A DNA stretch of 64,000 nt from Candidatus Zixiibacteriota bacterium (GCA_035380245.1 DAOSXA010000003.1:1-64000); one strand, 5' to 3'; numbered from the stretch's first letter, positions 25,294-34,538 are shown. The notes: generated by a model from the sequence alone, not told the origin. Program-made: numbers and translations.

Positions 25294-26400
25294 ATGAAAA
25301 AACTTCTGATTGCATTACTGAGTTTGGGACTTCTGATGACGATAGGTTGTTCCAACAATCCCACTGATACCACGGAACCGGCACAGACGCTTGATCTTAA
25401 CGATGAATTCGGCGGTTATCTGGCAACCGATGAAGAACCGGCTTTCGGCGATGCGGAACTGGCGGCGGAGGCTGCGGCCGATGAAGAATACGATGATCCG
25501 ATTCTGTTGACACCGGCAATGGACTCACTGACCACCGACGCCGAGGCTTCACTCTATCATCTGCGTATAGTGTGGGGCATGCTTAACTATGATTCGACCG
25601 TTACCGATTTGACCGACTGGACCGGTTCGTTGACCGTCAGTCGGGGCGGGATCGTGATTCGCCGCACGATTCGTTTCGAACTCGGTCAGGATTATATCCC
25701 GACTCGTACTGCTCCGGAATTACTGGAGTGGGTATCATTTACTTCCGTTCACCATGACGGTGTCGCGGTTGATATCTATATCCCGGCCGGTACGACCGAT
25801 ACCAGTACCGTTGATTCGCTGAAAACTCCCGAACCGGTCACCGTTTCTTTCGAGACCGGTCCTTACAGCCGGACCTTCGAAATCGATGAGTTAACAGCGC
25901 TCGATACGGTTGTTTATCTCGAAGATTCCAACGCGGTAGTTTTCCAGGCGTTCAAGCTCAACCATTATCCCTGTGCTCGTGGTTTCCTGACCGGAAATTG
26001 GGGATTTGATGAAGAAGGTAACGGCGTGTTCAGCGGTCTCTGGACGGACCGGCACGGTTGGGTTACTGGATTTGTCGAAGGTTCATTCGGCGTCGACAGT
26101 ACCGGCGACAAGGTTTTCTTCGGGAAATGGATCGCTAATGACGGCAGCTTTGCAGGATTGATTCGCGGTCGTTGGGATTATCATCCTAATCCGCATGCCA
26201 ATATCCACGCGCTCCAACGGGCCGGCGGTTGGTTTGCCGGTGATATTTATGATGCTGACGGCAACGAAGTCGGTATGCTGCGCGGTAAATACAAGTCTCA
26301 TCCGGAGTTCAAGAAAGGCTTCTTCAGTGCTCGCTGGAAAATGGATTGCATAACTACTACTGATGAACCGGAAGTCGATGACTCCGAGGATGGATTCTGA
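25294..26400 (+). CDS. Acidic lipoprotein, unknown function
   Basis: A 368-residue lipoprotein with lipobox MTIGC (cysteine near residue 19) followed by an acidic, Asp/Glu/Ala-rich stretch. The middle part looks like a beta-sandwich. The C-terminal third (about 230-350) contains repeated Gly-x-(W/F) units such as GFLTGNWGFDEEGNGVFSG, GLIRGRWDYHPN and GMLRGKYKSHPEF. This resembles short beta-hairpin repeats that read G-x-W/F-x-D. ATG 25294 has GAGGAG 7 nt upstream; an upstream in-frame codon is less likely. No catalytic motif was seen and I do not recognise the family. Confidence 0.8.
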   Translation: MKKLLIALLSLGLLMTIGCSNNPTDTTEPAQTLDLNDEFGGYLATDEEPAFGDAELAAEAAADEEYDDPILLTPAMDSLTTDAEASLYHLRIVWGMLNYDSTVTDLTDWTGSLTVSRGGIVIRRTIRFELGQDYIPTRTAPELLEWVSFTSVHHDGVAVDIYIPAGTTDTSTVDSLKTPEPVTVSFETGPYSRTFEIDELTALDTVVYLEDSNAVVFQAFKLNHYPCARGFLTGNWGFDEEGNGVFSGLWTDRHGWVTGFVEGSFGVDSTGDKVFFGKWIANDGSFAGLIRGRWDYHPNPHANIHALQRAGGWFAGDIYDADGNEVGMLRGKYKSHPEFKKGFFSARWKMDCITTTDEPEVDDSEDGF

Positions 26401-26427
26401 GAACAATCCTCCCGTACCTCGCCAGGT

Positions 26428-26455
26428 GAGCCGGTTGTAGCCATACGACCGGCTC
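26428..26455 (+). terminator. Hairpin after the acidic lipoprotein gene
   Basis: GAGCCGGTTGT pairs with ACGACCGGCTC (11 bp, one G-U) around a 6-nt loop, followed by CCTCCCTTTG. It is a weak T-tract but is well placed, 28 bp after the stop. Confidence 0.55.
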
Positions 26456-26588
26456 CCTCCCTTTGTCCGGGGGCTAAAAAATGGTGAAAACCTGTAAGAA
26501 ATGGCGTTTTTCAGCGACTTAATTACTGAACATTTGGTTTAAGTTTTTCGTTTAAGAACCAGAAGGCAAGCTTACCGAAAGACCCCCT

Positions 26589-26651
26589 CTGTCTCTCCAT
26601 GAGACAGCCCTGCGTTGGGCAGGATTCGTCGTAATCCTGCCCTCCTTTTTT
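26589..26651. terminator. Two hairpins between convergent genes
   Basis: CTGTCTC-TCCAT-GAGACAG (26589-26607) is followed by the perfect 10-bp stem GGGCAGGATT-CGTCGT-AATCCTGCCC (26617-26642) and TCCTTTTTT. The second is a strong plus-strand terminator. On the minus strand it lies just past the stop of the TPR lipoprotein gene. Confidence 0.85.
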
Positions 26652-27516
26652 ATTCTTTTCTCTGGGTGGAGTCCAGGCTGAGGCTGTTTTCGATTCGAGT
26701 CAAAATCGTATCCAGTCCCCCGGGCACGGGGTACGCCGAGGCGTTCTCACAATAGATGTCATAAGCCTCTCGCAATTTGGCCTTGTCTTTCATTTTAGAG
26801 AGAGTGTGGGCGAGATTGAGTTTCAACTGCACACTGCCGGTGTCGCGAGCGAGAAGCGAGCGAAACACCTTTTCGGAGTTTTTGTAATCCCCCTTCGCTG
26901 CAAAAAACAGCCCCTGGTTGATCTGAAACTCCGGTTTGGGACCGAATTGATCTACTGCCTGGTCCAGAATCTCAATTGCGACGGACAACGAGCCAAGTTC
27001 AGCGGCTGAATTGGCGTTCTGAAGATACCAGTCGCCGTGGTCGGGGTATTTATCCTGAAGTTTACCGTAATAATAATGGGCGAAATTGAAATCGTTGACT
27101 GCGACCGAGAGATTGGCCAGATCCTCGAGATAATCCTCTTCCTTAACATCGTTGAGCTCTATCAGAGTGCGCAGAGCTTTACGGGCGATGTCGTAGTTCT
27201 CCGAAAGGAAGGCGGCGTTGTATAACTCCCGGTTGATTTCGATATCCTTGGCGTAAAGGATATCGGCTCGTTTGAGATACACCGTAGCGGAATCGTACAT
27301 ATTCTGACGGAGATAGGCGAGACCCAGAACGAACAGCCCCTCCCGGTCGGATGGATTCTGCTGAACGTAATGAGAAAGATACTCCACAGCTTTCTGGTAT
27401 TCGAGATTGCCGAACGCCAGTTTTCCGGCGGCCTTGTATTCATCGAGCGTTTGTGGTTCATGGCTGCATGAGATGAAAACAGTCATGACGAGTATCAACA
27501 GGAGAAGCTTTTTCAT
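26650..27516 (-). CDS. TPR-repeat lipoprotein
   Basis: A 288-residue lipoprotein with lipobox VFISC (cysteine near residue 17). The rest is helical and built of tetratricopeptide repeats, for example AGKLAFGNLEYQKAVEYLSHYVQQNPSD (about 31-58), a following LGLAYLRQNMYDSATVYLKRA unit, and later ANSAAELGSLSVAIEILDQAVDQFG and GLFFAAKGDYKNSEKVFRSLL. Such proteins act as scaffolds on the periplasmic side of a membrane. The partner is unknown. The divergent neighbour at 27561 also ends in TPR-like helices, so a joint role is possible. Confidence 0.87.
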   Translation of the reverse strand: MKKLLLLILVMTVFISCSHEPQTLDEYKAAGKLAFGNLEYQKAVEYLSHYVQQNPSDREGLFVLGLAYLRQNMYDSATVYLKRADILYAKDIEINRELYNAAFLSENYDIARKALRTLIELNDVKEEDYLEDLANLSVAVNDFNFAHYYYGKLQDKYPDHGDWYLQNANSAAELGSLSVAIEILDQAVDQFGPKPEFQINQGLFFAAKGDYKNSEKVFRSLLARDTGSVQLKLNLAHTLSKMKDKAKLREAYDIYCENASAYPVPGGLDTILTRIENSLSLDSTQRKE

Positions 27517-27560
27517 AAAATTCCTTTGACCAAACGGTTATTCTCGGGAATAATACTGCA

Positions 27561-29222
27561 ATGAAGCCGACATTTCAAGAACCTGTCAGGACTTTCATGC
27601 GATTGAGTTTACCAAAAAGATCGCCGCGTCCGATAAAACATCAAGATAAAGAAGTACGACTGACGACATCTGTCGGAGTTGGACTTCTTCGGATAATGCT
27701 GTTTATCGGGGTTGGTCTGCTTCTCTGGCCGGTACGATCCGAGGCAAAAAGCCATCCTGCTCGCGGTCCGGTGCGGGTGTTAATTCAAAACGATGTTCGT
27801 ATTCATCAACCCGGGTGCGACGACGCGGCGGAATTTTCCCTCTCGGAAGCGGTTGCCGAACATATTCGGTATATCCTCACAGTCAAGCAAATCCAATACG
27901 ACATGGCTTTGGTTGATTTTAGTAATCCGGCAACTATCCCTGAGCAGGATTCGACCAGCACCGGGACAGAACGTAAACTGGTGGTCATACCGGAGAAAAT
28001 TACCCGGTCTTTATCGACTGGTTGCGACCGCGAATTGGAAATCCGCCTTCATTATGCTCTTACCGACGGTAGAATACCGCCCGGCTCTATCGAACCGACC
28101 GACCTTGCCGTTGGCATTGTTCGATACGAAGTAGCTTGCACAACCGATACAACCGCTGGGCATGAGGTTCATCGGGGGAAACGCATTGATCCGATTAAGT
28201 CCGCCCTGCGCGAGGCAGTCAAAAAGCTGGCGGAATCGCTTCCGGTGGGGAATAGTACTTTGGCGCCGACAGGGATACCGTGGCCAACGGTAGTTTACGT
28301 AGATTCATCGTATCTTCGGGCTTTTTCCGGACGCTGGCTTGAGACAGTCAACGTAACCTTTGAGATTACCTCCCGAGCGTTGTCGGAACAGTTTGGCCGG
28401 CGACTGGAAATGTCGCCTCCGCGAATTATGACCGAGGGATTGGATTCGACTCGTTCGTTCGAGGAGTTGTTCGACCGGTTGCGACAACGTTTGCCGGACC
28501 ACGGTGATACATTGACGGTGGTGCTTTATAACCAGCCGATTGGCAGCGATGGGGAGCTACCCGCATACGGACGTATGGAATTGGGACGAGCCCAGGTGGG
28601 GCGTCGTTTAGTGTTACTGGAAGGACTGCCGGATCCATCCGATCCCGATCTTTACTGGCTGCCGTTTGACAACGGAATCAGTCTTATCCACGAGATCGGT
28701 CATGTGCTGGGTGCGGTTCACGTCTCGGATATATATTCGGTAATGCATCCCAACGCCACCTGGACCGGCACGGATCGATTCGATGATTTCAATCGCCGAA
28801 TAATAACGGCGGCTCTCGATGGAAAGCTCACCTTTCGGAGCTCGGTGGAGTATATCGAATTTTTCGTGCGGACACTGGAAACGAGCGACTATTACCGGGT
28901 GGATTACCCCGAGGTTCTGGCGGGATACTTGCAAAATGCCGCGAGCCATGTTCGCGGACGTTTACTGCGGGCGGCAATCGGTAATGCCTCGTTTTTACAT
29001 GCTGCCGAAGGGTATCTCCTGTTGTCAATGGGGCAGGCCGATCTGGCTCGAACCAGTTTCGAACAGGCAGTGCGAGTTGATTCCAATCAAGCCTCACTTT
29101 ATTACTACCTTTCGTTGGTCAGTGATACCCAAACCGCGCAACGTCTGCGGGAGCGAGCAGCGGAAATGGGATATTATGCCGCCATGCAATGTCGGACGCC
29201 GATGCTGCCGACATCGGATTAA
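27561..29222 (+). CDS. Zinc metalloprotease with TPR-like tail
   Basis: A 553-residue protein. A hydrophobic segment near 47-60 (LFIGVGLLLWPV) suggests export, although it is preceded by about 45 residues of basic leader. The protease signature HEIGHVLGAVHV...SVMHP near 378-395 is the full metzincin set: three zinc histidines, the catalytic Glu and the Met-turn. The C-terminal about 130 residues form paired helices (LHAAEGYLLLSMGQADLARTSFEQAVRVDSNQASLYYYLSL) that read as TPR. It is divergent from the TPR lipoprotein. The substrate is unknown. In contrast to 2581-3414 the zinc motif has normal spacing. Confidence 0.85.
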   Translation: MKPTFQEPVRTFMRLSLPKRSPRPIKHQDKEVRLTTSVGVGLLRIMLFIGVGLLLWPVRSEAKSHPARGPVRVLIQNDVRIHQPGCDDAAEFSLSEAVAEHIRYILTVKQIQYDMALVDFSNPATIPEQDSTSTGTERKLVVIPEKITRSLSTGCDRELEIRLHYALTDGRIPPGSIEPTDLAVGIVRYEVACTTDTTAGHEVHRGKRIDPIKSALREAVKKLAESLPVGNSTLAPTGIPWPTVVYVDSSYLRAFSGRWLETVNVTFEITSRALSEQFGRRLEMSPPRIMTEGLDSTRSFEELFDRLRQRLPDHGDTLTVVLYNQPIGSDGELPAYGRMELGRAQVGRRLVLLEGLPDPSDPDLYWLPFDNGISLIHEIGHVLGAVHVSDIYSVMHPNATWTGTDRFDDFNRRIITAALDGKLTFRSSVEYIEFFVRTLETSDYYRVDYPEVLAGYLQNAASHVRGRLLRAAIGNASFLHAAEGYLLLSMGQADLARTSFEQAVRVDSNQASLYYYLSLVSDTQTAQRLRERAAEMGYYAAMQCRTPMLPTSD

Positions 29223-29286
29223 AACAGATTCCTACACCAATCGCCTTACTGGTTGACAAAGCGCTGCCGCCGACCAAGATTGGTCT

Positions 29287-30192
29287 ATGGCTGTTAATAA
29301 AGATTATACCTCTGATGTGATCCTGCTCGCTCTGGTGCGTTATGGTAGAGTCGAACCGCGCCTCATGGACAGACTTCTGAGGCTATTCGAGTCACCCTCG
29401 GGAATCCTTGTCGCTGAGCGGGAGCAGTTGGCCGAGATCGAGGGACTCAACGAGGATCACCTGGACGATTTGGTGTCGGTTATTGATAATCTCGATGCCG
29501 CTGCCGACTACCTGAGTCTTCTCAATCAACGCGAGATCCTGGTAACTTCACGGATGGACCATACCTATCCCGGGAACCTGTTCGAGCTTAACGATCCGCC
29601 CAGTCTGTTGTTCCGGCGCGGAAAGCTCCCCGATCCGGCATTGAAGAGAGTAGCTGTCACCGGAACGGATAATCCCAGCAACGAGGGGATCGAATTGACC
29701 GTAAAACTCTGCCGCCGACTGGCTGAGGAAAAGGTGCAGATAATATCGACGCTTCGACGAGGTATCGATGCCGCAGCCCATATCGGAGCCAATTCCGGCA
29801 AGGGATGTTCGTTTGCGGTGCTCGAAACAGGTTTCGATGAATTGCCCACCGATGAGATAATGCCGGTTGCGATGAGTATTCTCGGCGAGGGGGGGATAAT
29901 TTCCGAACATCTTCCTGAAGCGGAGATAGGCGCCAGTGGTTTTCACGGTTCCAATCGGATTCTGGCCGCTTTGGCGCAGGCGGTAGTGTTTACCGAATTC
30001 TACTCCGACTCCGAGCGAACACTCGATATGCTGCAATGCTGTGCCGAAATCGGCAAACTCTGCTTTGTCCTGATCGATCCCGAACACGGGGCGTTCACCG
30101 ATGAGACCAGTCTGGCGCGAGCGGTTGAATGTGGGGCGATCCCGATGAAGGGGCTGGATAAAATCGACGACATTATCAAGGCATTGGTATAG
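29287..30192 (+). CDS. Divergent DprA-like protein
   Basis: A 301-residue protein with the layout of DprA/Smf: an N-terminal helix-hairpin-helix-like part (about 10-75), then a Rossmann-like domain. The segments AVTGTDNPSNEG, LRRGIDAAAHIGA, FAVLETGFDELPTDE and GFHGSNRILAALA match the positions of GSRxxSxYG, ARGIDxxAHxGAL, GxGLDxxYPxxN and FPxRNRIIAGL in DprA. Several DNA-contact residues differ: GSR has become GTD, and the SGSLxTA segment is replaced by DSERTLDML. It may not load RecA as DprA does. It opens a tight operon with the YigZ gene 6 bp downstream. Confidence 0.8.
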   Translation: MAVNKDYTSDVILLALVRYGRVEPRLMDRLLRLFESPSGILVAEREQLAEIEGLNEDHLDDLVSVIDNLDAAADYLSLLNQREILVTSRMDHTYPGNLFELNDPPSLLFRRGKLPDPALKRVAVTGTDNPSNEGIELTVKLCRRLAEEKVQIISTLRRGIDAAAHIGANSGKGCSFAVLETGFDELPTDEIMPVAMSILGEGGIISEHLPEAEIGASGFHGSNRILAALAQAVVFTEFYSDSERTLDMLQCCAEIGKLCFVLIDPEHGAFTDETSLARAVECGAIPMKGLDKIDDIIKALV

Positions 30193-30198
30193 GCGACG

Positions 30199-30831
30199 AT
30201 GCTAATACGACGAAAAGATTTCTACTATACGATCGCTCAAGGGGCGCAAGCCGAGATAAAGATCAAAGGTTCACGGTTTATCGGTGAGACGCATTTGGTT
30301 AAGTCTGGGGAGGAAGCCCTGGTCGAACTCGAGACCATCCGCAAACGGGAGTACGATGCCACTCATCATTGCTCGGCATGGAAGATCGGTCTGGCGCCGG
30401 CTGTCGACTTCAAGTATTCCGACGATGGTGAACCGAACGGCACGGCCGGACGACCGATTTATGATTCCATTTGCGGTCGTGACTTGACCGATGTTCTGGT
30501 AGTCGTGACCCGCTATTTCGGCGGCACCAAGCTGGGCACCGGCGGTCTCGTGCGAGCCTATGCCGAAGCGGCTGCTCAGGTGCTGGATAAATCGGGGCGG
30601 AAAGAATGTTTTCTCACCAGGAAGCTGCGAGTAACTATAGAATTTCCGCTTTACGATCAGCTCATACGCCTGATGCAGCGATTTGAAGTCATTCAGCACA
30701 ATGCTGATTTCAGCGACAAAGTCAGCCTCGAACTGGAGGTGCGGCTTTCATACGTTGACCGTTTCCGCTCCGATCTGATACAGTTAAGCGCAGGGAAGGC
30801 TGTCATTGAGCAAATCCAGGAACCGGATTGA
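30199..30831 (+). CDS. YigZ/IMPACT family protein
   Basis: A 210-residue protein of the UPF0029/IMPACT family. Family marks are KGSRFIGETHLV, the DATHHCSAWKIG block, the DDGEPNGTAGRPI motif and VVVTRYFGGTKLGTGGLVRAYAEAA. The C-terminal domain of about 65 residues has the ferredoxin-like fold seen in YigZ. The role in bacteria is poorly known; translation- or RNA-related functions have been suggested for the family. The stop overlaps the TTG start of the PfkB gene by 26 bp. Confidence 0.93.
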   Translation: MLIRRKDFYYTIAQGAQAEIKIKGSRFIGETHLVKSGEEALVELETIRKREYDATHHCSAWKIGLAPAVDFKYSDDGEPNGTAGRPIYDSICGRDLTDVLVVVTRYFGGTKLGTGGLVRAYAEAAAQVLDKSGRKECFLTRKLRVTIEFPLYDQLIRLMQRFEVIQHNADFSDKVSLELEVRLSYVDRFRSDLIQLSAGKAVIEQIQEPD

Positions 30832-31726
30832 CGTGCTGGGCTTGGGTATCGTTCCGCTTGATCTGCTGTTTCAGGTGGAAAGAATGCCGAAAGCGGGGGA
30901 GAAGGTGGACGCCTTGCAAAGTTGCGTACAAGGCGGCGGACCAGTCCCGAACACCCTGGTGGGACTTTCGCGACTGGGGTTCTCGACGGCCGTCATCGTA
31001 GCCGTCGGTGACGACCTCTTCGGCCGCATTTCGCTCGAGGAACTGCGCCGCGAGAAAGTCGACGTGAGCCTCGCTCGGATAAAAGGTAAAGCCTCGGCAG
31101 CGGCTATCGGATTCATCGAGCAGGGGAGCGGTCGCCGGACCATCGCGTTGCATCGACCGGTCGGTCTTACGGCAGGAGATGTAAAACTGTCTGAATTACC
31201 GCTTCCGCGACTGGTGCATATCGACGGCCGCGATATGGATGCCTGCCTGAAACTGGCGCGCTGGGCGCATCGTAAGGGGGTGATTGTTTCGTTCGATATC
31301 GGATCGGTTCGTAATGATGTCTCCGCACTTCTGCCGCTGGTCGATCAACTAGTGGTGGCTGATGTTTTCGCTTTCGCTTATACCGGCAAGCGAACGGCAC
31401 GAAAGGCTGTCGAAGCACTGCAAAAAATATGTCCCGGGACGGTGGTGGTCACGGAAGGGATCGACGGATCTGTCGGACACGAGAACGGGGTATGGGCTCA
31501 GGCGCGGGCTTACAAGGTAAAATCGGTCGATACGACCGGAGCGGGGGACAGCTTTCATGCGGGCTACATCTACGGTTTGCTGAACGGATTCGATTTGCTG
31601 ACACGTCTTGAGTTCGGTTCCGCCACGGCGGCATTGAAATGCACCGGTATGGGCGCCCGAACGAGTGCTCCCACCCTGACTCAGGTAAGGAGGTTTGTGG
31701 CCTCGCGGCCGAAGCGCTATGCTTGA
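30806..31726 (+). CDS. PfkB-family sugar/nucleoside kinase
   Basis: A 306-residue ribokinase-like enzyme. The N-terminal GLGIVPLDLLF and GGGPVPNTLVGLSRLG segments bind the substrate. The DTTGAGDSFHAGYIYGLL block near 239-256 carries the catalytic aspartate and anion hole. The start is TTG 30806 inside the upstream gene; a start beyond it would lose the first beta strand. The substrate cannot be read from the sequence. It overlaps the PAP2 gene by 8 bp. Confidence 0.9.
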   Translation: MSKSRNRIDVLGLGIVPLDLLFQVERMPKAGEKVDALQSCVQGGGPVPNTLVGLSRLGFSTAVIVAVGDDLFGRISLEELRREKVDVSLARIKGKASAAAIGFIEQGSGRRTIALHRPVGLTAGDVKLSELPLPRLVHIDGRDMDACLKLARWAHRKGVIVSFDIGSVRNDVSALLPLVDQLVVADVFAFAYTGKRTARKAVEALQKICPGTVVVTEGIDGSVGHENGVWAQARAYKVKSVDTTGAGDSFHAGYIYGLLNGFDLLTRLEFGSATAALKCTGMGARTSAPTLTQVRRFVASRPKRYA

Positions 31727-32324
31727 GTTTCTCGATTCGCTGGACAAAACACTCTTCGTTTTCGTCAATTTCTACCTGGCTAATCCGGTTACGGATTTTA
31801 TCATGCCGATTCTGACCTCGGACTACCTGTTGCGAATCGGCTATGGGATTGCGATGCTGGCAGTCCTGATATGGGGCGACCGTCGCCTGCGCTGGCTGGT
31901 GCTGGTTTCGTTAATAGTGCTTACCGTGACGGATCAGACCTCGTCGCAGTTTCTGAAAAAACTGATCGAGCGCCCGCGCCCGTGTCATGTCCTGAGCCAG
32001 GTGCATCTGTTGGTAGGTTGCGGCGGGGGATTTTCCATGCCCTCATCGCATGCGGCGAACGCCTTTGCCCAGGCAGCGCTGTTTGCGTTGACAACTCGCA
32101 CCGCTAAATACTGGCTGGTGCCGACGGCGGCGCTGGTGGCGCTCAGCCGGATTTTCGTTGGCGTACACTATCCGTTCGATGTCCTGGCCGGAGCAACGCT
32201 CGGCTGGGGAATCGGCTGGCTGGGTGCGAAAGGACACGGTTTACTGATGACCCGACTGGATGCTCGAAGAGAGATGCGCTTGACGACCGAAAGCGCAACC
32301 GATGTAAGCAAGGGAGACAAGTGA
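31719..32324 (+). CDS. PAP2-family membrane phosphatase
   Basis: A 201-residue integral membrane phosphatase with about five helices. All three PAP2 motifs are present: KKLIERPRP, SMPSSHAAN and SRIFVGVHYPFDVLAG. Likely substrates are lipid phosphates such as undecaprenyl or phosphatidyl-glycerol phosphate. I chose ATG 31719, which overlaps the PfkB stop. A TTG at 31695 would add eight residues and sits directly after AAGGAGG, which is too close for normal use. The TGATG overlap with the macro-domain gene shows tight coupling. Confidence 0.9.
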   Translation: MLEFLDSLDKTLFVFVNFYLANPVTDFIMPILTSDYLLRIGYGIAMLAVLIWGDRRLRWLVLVSLIVLTVTDQTSSQFLKKLIERPRPCHVLSQVHLLVGCGGGFSMPSSHAANAFAQAALFALTTRTAKYWLVPTAALVALSRIFVGVHYPFDVLAGATLGWGIGWLGAKGHGLLMTRLDARREMRLTTESATDVSKGDK

Positions 32325-32833
32325 TGCCGTTTACGATCGAAGTAGTCAAAGGTGATATCACTCGGGCAAATGTGGAGGCGATTGTCAACGCCGCCAATAA
32401 CGCGCTGTGGATGGGCAGCGGGGTAGCGGGAGCGATCAAGGCCGCCGGCGGAGAGAGTGTGGAGAAGGACGCCATGAGCAAGGGACCGATCATACCCGGT
32501 GAAGCGGTTTTCAGTACGGCTGGACGGTTACCCTATAAGATGGTGATTCACGCAGCGGTAATGGGTCAGGATTTACGCACGAACGACCGGCTGATTCGCC
32601 AGGCGACGGTGGCTTGTCTCAACCTGGCCGAGAAACATCGGATCAAGTCAATCGCTTTTCCCGCGTTCGGGACGGGGGTGGGAGGTTTTCCGATGGCTGC
32701 CTGTGCCAACCTTATGACGGCTGTGGCCAGAGGATATAGCCCGCTCTGTAAGGAAATCGAGCGGGTACAGTTTTGTCTATTCGATGAGTATGGCCTTCAG
32801 GCGTTTCAGAAGGCGATGACCAAACCGGCTTAA
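32324..32833 (+). CDS. Macro domain protein
   Basis: A 169-residue single macro domain. FTIEVVKGDITRANVEAIVNAANNALWMGSGVAGAI is the diagnostic ADP-ribose-binding start, followed by PGEAVFSTAGRLPYKMVIHAA and AFPAFGTGVGGFPM. Macro domains bind or hydrolyse ADP-ribose and related compounds, such as O-acetyl-ADP-ribose. ATG 32324 shares bases with the PAP2 stop (TGATG). It is the last gene of the DprA-like/YigZ/PfkB/PAP2 operon and converges with the next gene, overlapping it by 4 bp. Confidence 0.95.
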   Translation: MPFTIEVVKGDITRANVEAIVNAANNALWMGSGVAGAIKAAGGESVEKDAMSKGPIIPGEAVFSTAGRLPYKMVIHAAVMGQDLRTNDRLIRQATVACLNLAEKHRIKSIAFPAFGTGVGGFPMAACANLMTAVARGYSPLCKEIERVQFCLFDEYGLQAFQKAMTKPA

Positions 32834-33372
32834 TTCTCCGTTTTGGCTTTGAACGATCCCGACATATTGAGCATCGTGCCGTAAGCGTTGGAAAATTCTC
32901 CGTTAATCGTGTAATACGATTTATTCCCTTTCAGCGAATCAATAACAACAGTCCCGGATTGAGGCAGGAAAACCTTGGCCTCACGGGGCTGTTCGTAGCG
33001 CCCAAGGACATGAATCAGGGCGTTACCCGGTAGTTCGAGAGTGGTCGGAGCCTTGCGTCTGGTCGGCAGTTCCAGATAAAGCATAGCTGTTAGGTTCTCA
33101 TCGAACTGTAATCCCGGCATATTGGTATCGCCGAGAGATCGCAGCCGTGAGGTGAAAGTAACAACGAGGACATCTCCCAGTCCCGGCGTCACTTTATCCT
33201 GCCCCATCGGATCCCCCAGAACGGCATCCATAACGAGTTGCGTAGTTTTTATCTTAACCTTGTTGGTGATCTCTTCGAAGGTCATTGACATGTCCAGCCG
33301 ATAACGGCTGGTACAGGAAACGGCGATGATGATAAGGGTGAGGGCAATGATTAGTTTGCTTAATCTATACAT
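32830..33372 (-). CDS. Lipoprotein, unknown function
   Basis: A 180-residue lipoprotein with lipobox IAVSC (cysteine near residue 20). The mature part, YRLDMSMTFEEITNKVKIKTTQLVMDAVLG onwards, alternates beta strands and looks like a single sandwich or barrel domain. No known motif is visible. It overlaps the macro-domain gene end to end and lies 38 bp before the GNAT gene on the same strand, so it may follow the sphingolipid-like pair or be independent. Confidence 0.78.
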   Translation of the reverse strand: MYRLSKLIIALTLIIIAVSCTSRYRLDMSMTFEEITNKVKIKTTQLVMDAVLGDPMGQDKVTPGLGDVLVVTFTSRLRSLGDTNMPGLQFDENLTAMLYLELPTRRKAPTTLELPGNALIHVLGRYEQPREAKVFLPQSGTVVIDSLKGNKSYYTINGEFSNAYGTMLNMSGSFKAKTEN

Positions 33373-33410
33373 GCTTCTTCCTCTGGCGTAGAGCTTGACA
33401 TCCGACCCGG

Positions 33411-34538
33411 CTAGAGCGGCATTTCAACGATGCGATATCTCTTGTAAAGCACCGCGCCGAGCTGCTCGGCAGCGTTACGCATCAATTCGTTGGTTTCGAG
33501 AATCCACGACATTTCACCCCATTGATAGCCTTTGCCTAAACCCGTATCGTAACATTTGATGTACATCATGGAATCGATGCCGCGCTTCTGGTATTCCGGT
33601 ATTACTCCCATAGTAATAATACGAACACCGTTCACTTTATTTCTAATTTTCGTATGCCAGAGGAGCTTAAAAATTCCGATGGGAAAGAGGCGACCCTTCA
33701 GATGGATTAACGCCTGGTTCAGGTCCGGTACGGCCATGAGGAAAGCGACCGGCTTATCTTCGTGCTCGGCGATGATAACTAAATCCGGGTCGACCACCTG
33801 TTTCAGATCGGCGGCAATATGGTCGAACTCTTCTTCGCTTAGGGGGACGAAACCCCAATTGTGTTGCCAGGCCTGGTTGTATACTTGTCGAACCTTTTCG
33901 ACTTCCTCACTGAAGTTTTTCATATCCAGCGAGCGCAGCTTAACGGATGAGCGCTCCTGTTGTTTGGCGGCGATTTTACGAATGCGATCGGATACCGGGG
34001 AATCCTTGGTCATTTTATAAGCCAGTAGATCCATCGCCTTTTTAAGGCCGAATTTCTCCACGAGGCGAGGGATGTATGGCTTATTGTAGGTCATCATGAT
34101 CACCGGCGGAGAGTCGAAACCGTCAACCAGAAAACCGCACTCATGGTTAGTGGAGAAATTGAACGGTCCGCGCATCTTTTCCATTCCCTGCCGCTTTAAT
34201 TCGATCATGGCAACCTTGAGGAGGCTGGAGGCGGCTTCGTAATCGTCCTCACAGTCGAAGAATCCAAAGAAGCCCACTTGTTCTTCGTGTAAGTCGATAT
34301 AATTATAGTCGATGCAGGTGGCGATGCGGCCGACCACACGGTCATCGCGTTCAGCCAGAAACAGCCTGGTTTTGGCTAAACGATAAAACGGGTTTTTGCG
34401 AGTGTCGAAAAACGCTTTCCGCTCCATTTTAAGCGGGGTAACGTAGTTCGGATCGCCGGCATAGAGTTGATTGGGATAGTCGATGAACCGATTCAGATCG
34501 GATGAGGATTCGACCTCGACAATGTCAATCTTGCCCAT
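33411..34538 (-). CDS. GNAT-like N-acyltransferase (ceramide-synthase candidate)
   Basis: A 375-residue protein with two GNAT-like halves. The first half has the FLAERDDRVVGRIATCIDYN segment and the second has VRIITMGVIPEYQKRGIDSMMY, where QKRGID fits the acyl-CoA-binding loop. It ends with the MSWILETNELMRNAAEQLGAVLYKRYRI block. It starts 6 bp after a serine palmitoyltransferase-like gene. In bacteria that make sphingolipids the ceramide synthase is a GNAT-type protein encoded near such a gene, so this is a strong functional candidate. The match is to context and fold, not to a proven motif. Confidence 0.82.
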   Translation of the reverse strand: MGKIDIVEVESSSDLNRFIDYPNQLYAGDPNYVTPLKMERKAFFDTRKNPFYRLAKTRLFLAERDDRVVGRIATCIDYNYIDLHEEQVGFFGFFDCEDDYEAASSLLKVAMIELKRQGMEKMRGPFNFSTNHECGFLVDGFDSPPVIMMTYNKPYIPRLVEKFGLKKAMDLLAYKMTKDSPVSDRIRKIAAKQQERSSVKLRSLDMKNFSEEVEKVRQVYNQAWQHNWGFVPLSEEEFDHIAADLKQVVDPDLVIIAEHEDKPVAFLMAVPDLNQALIHLKGRLFPIGIFKLLWHTKIRNKVNGVRIITMGVIPEYQKRGIDSMMYIKCYDTGLGKGYQWGEMSWILETNELMRNAAEQLGAVLYKRYRIVEMPL

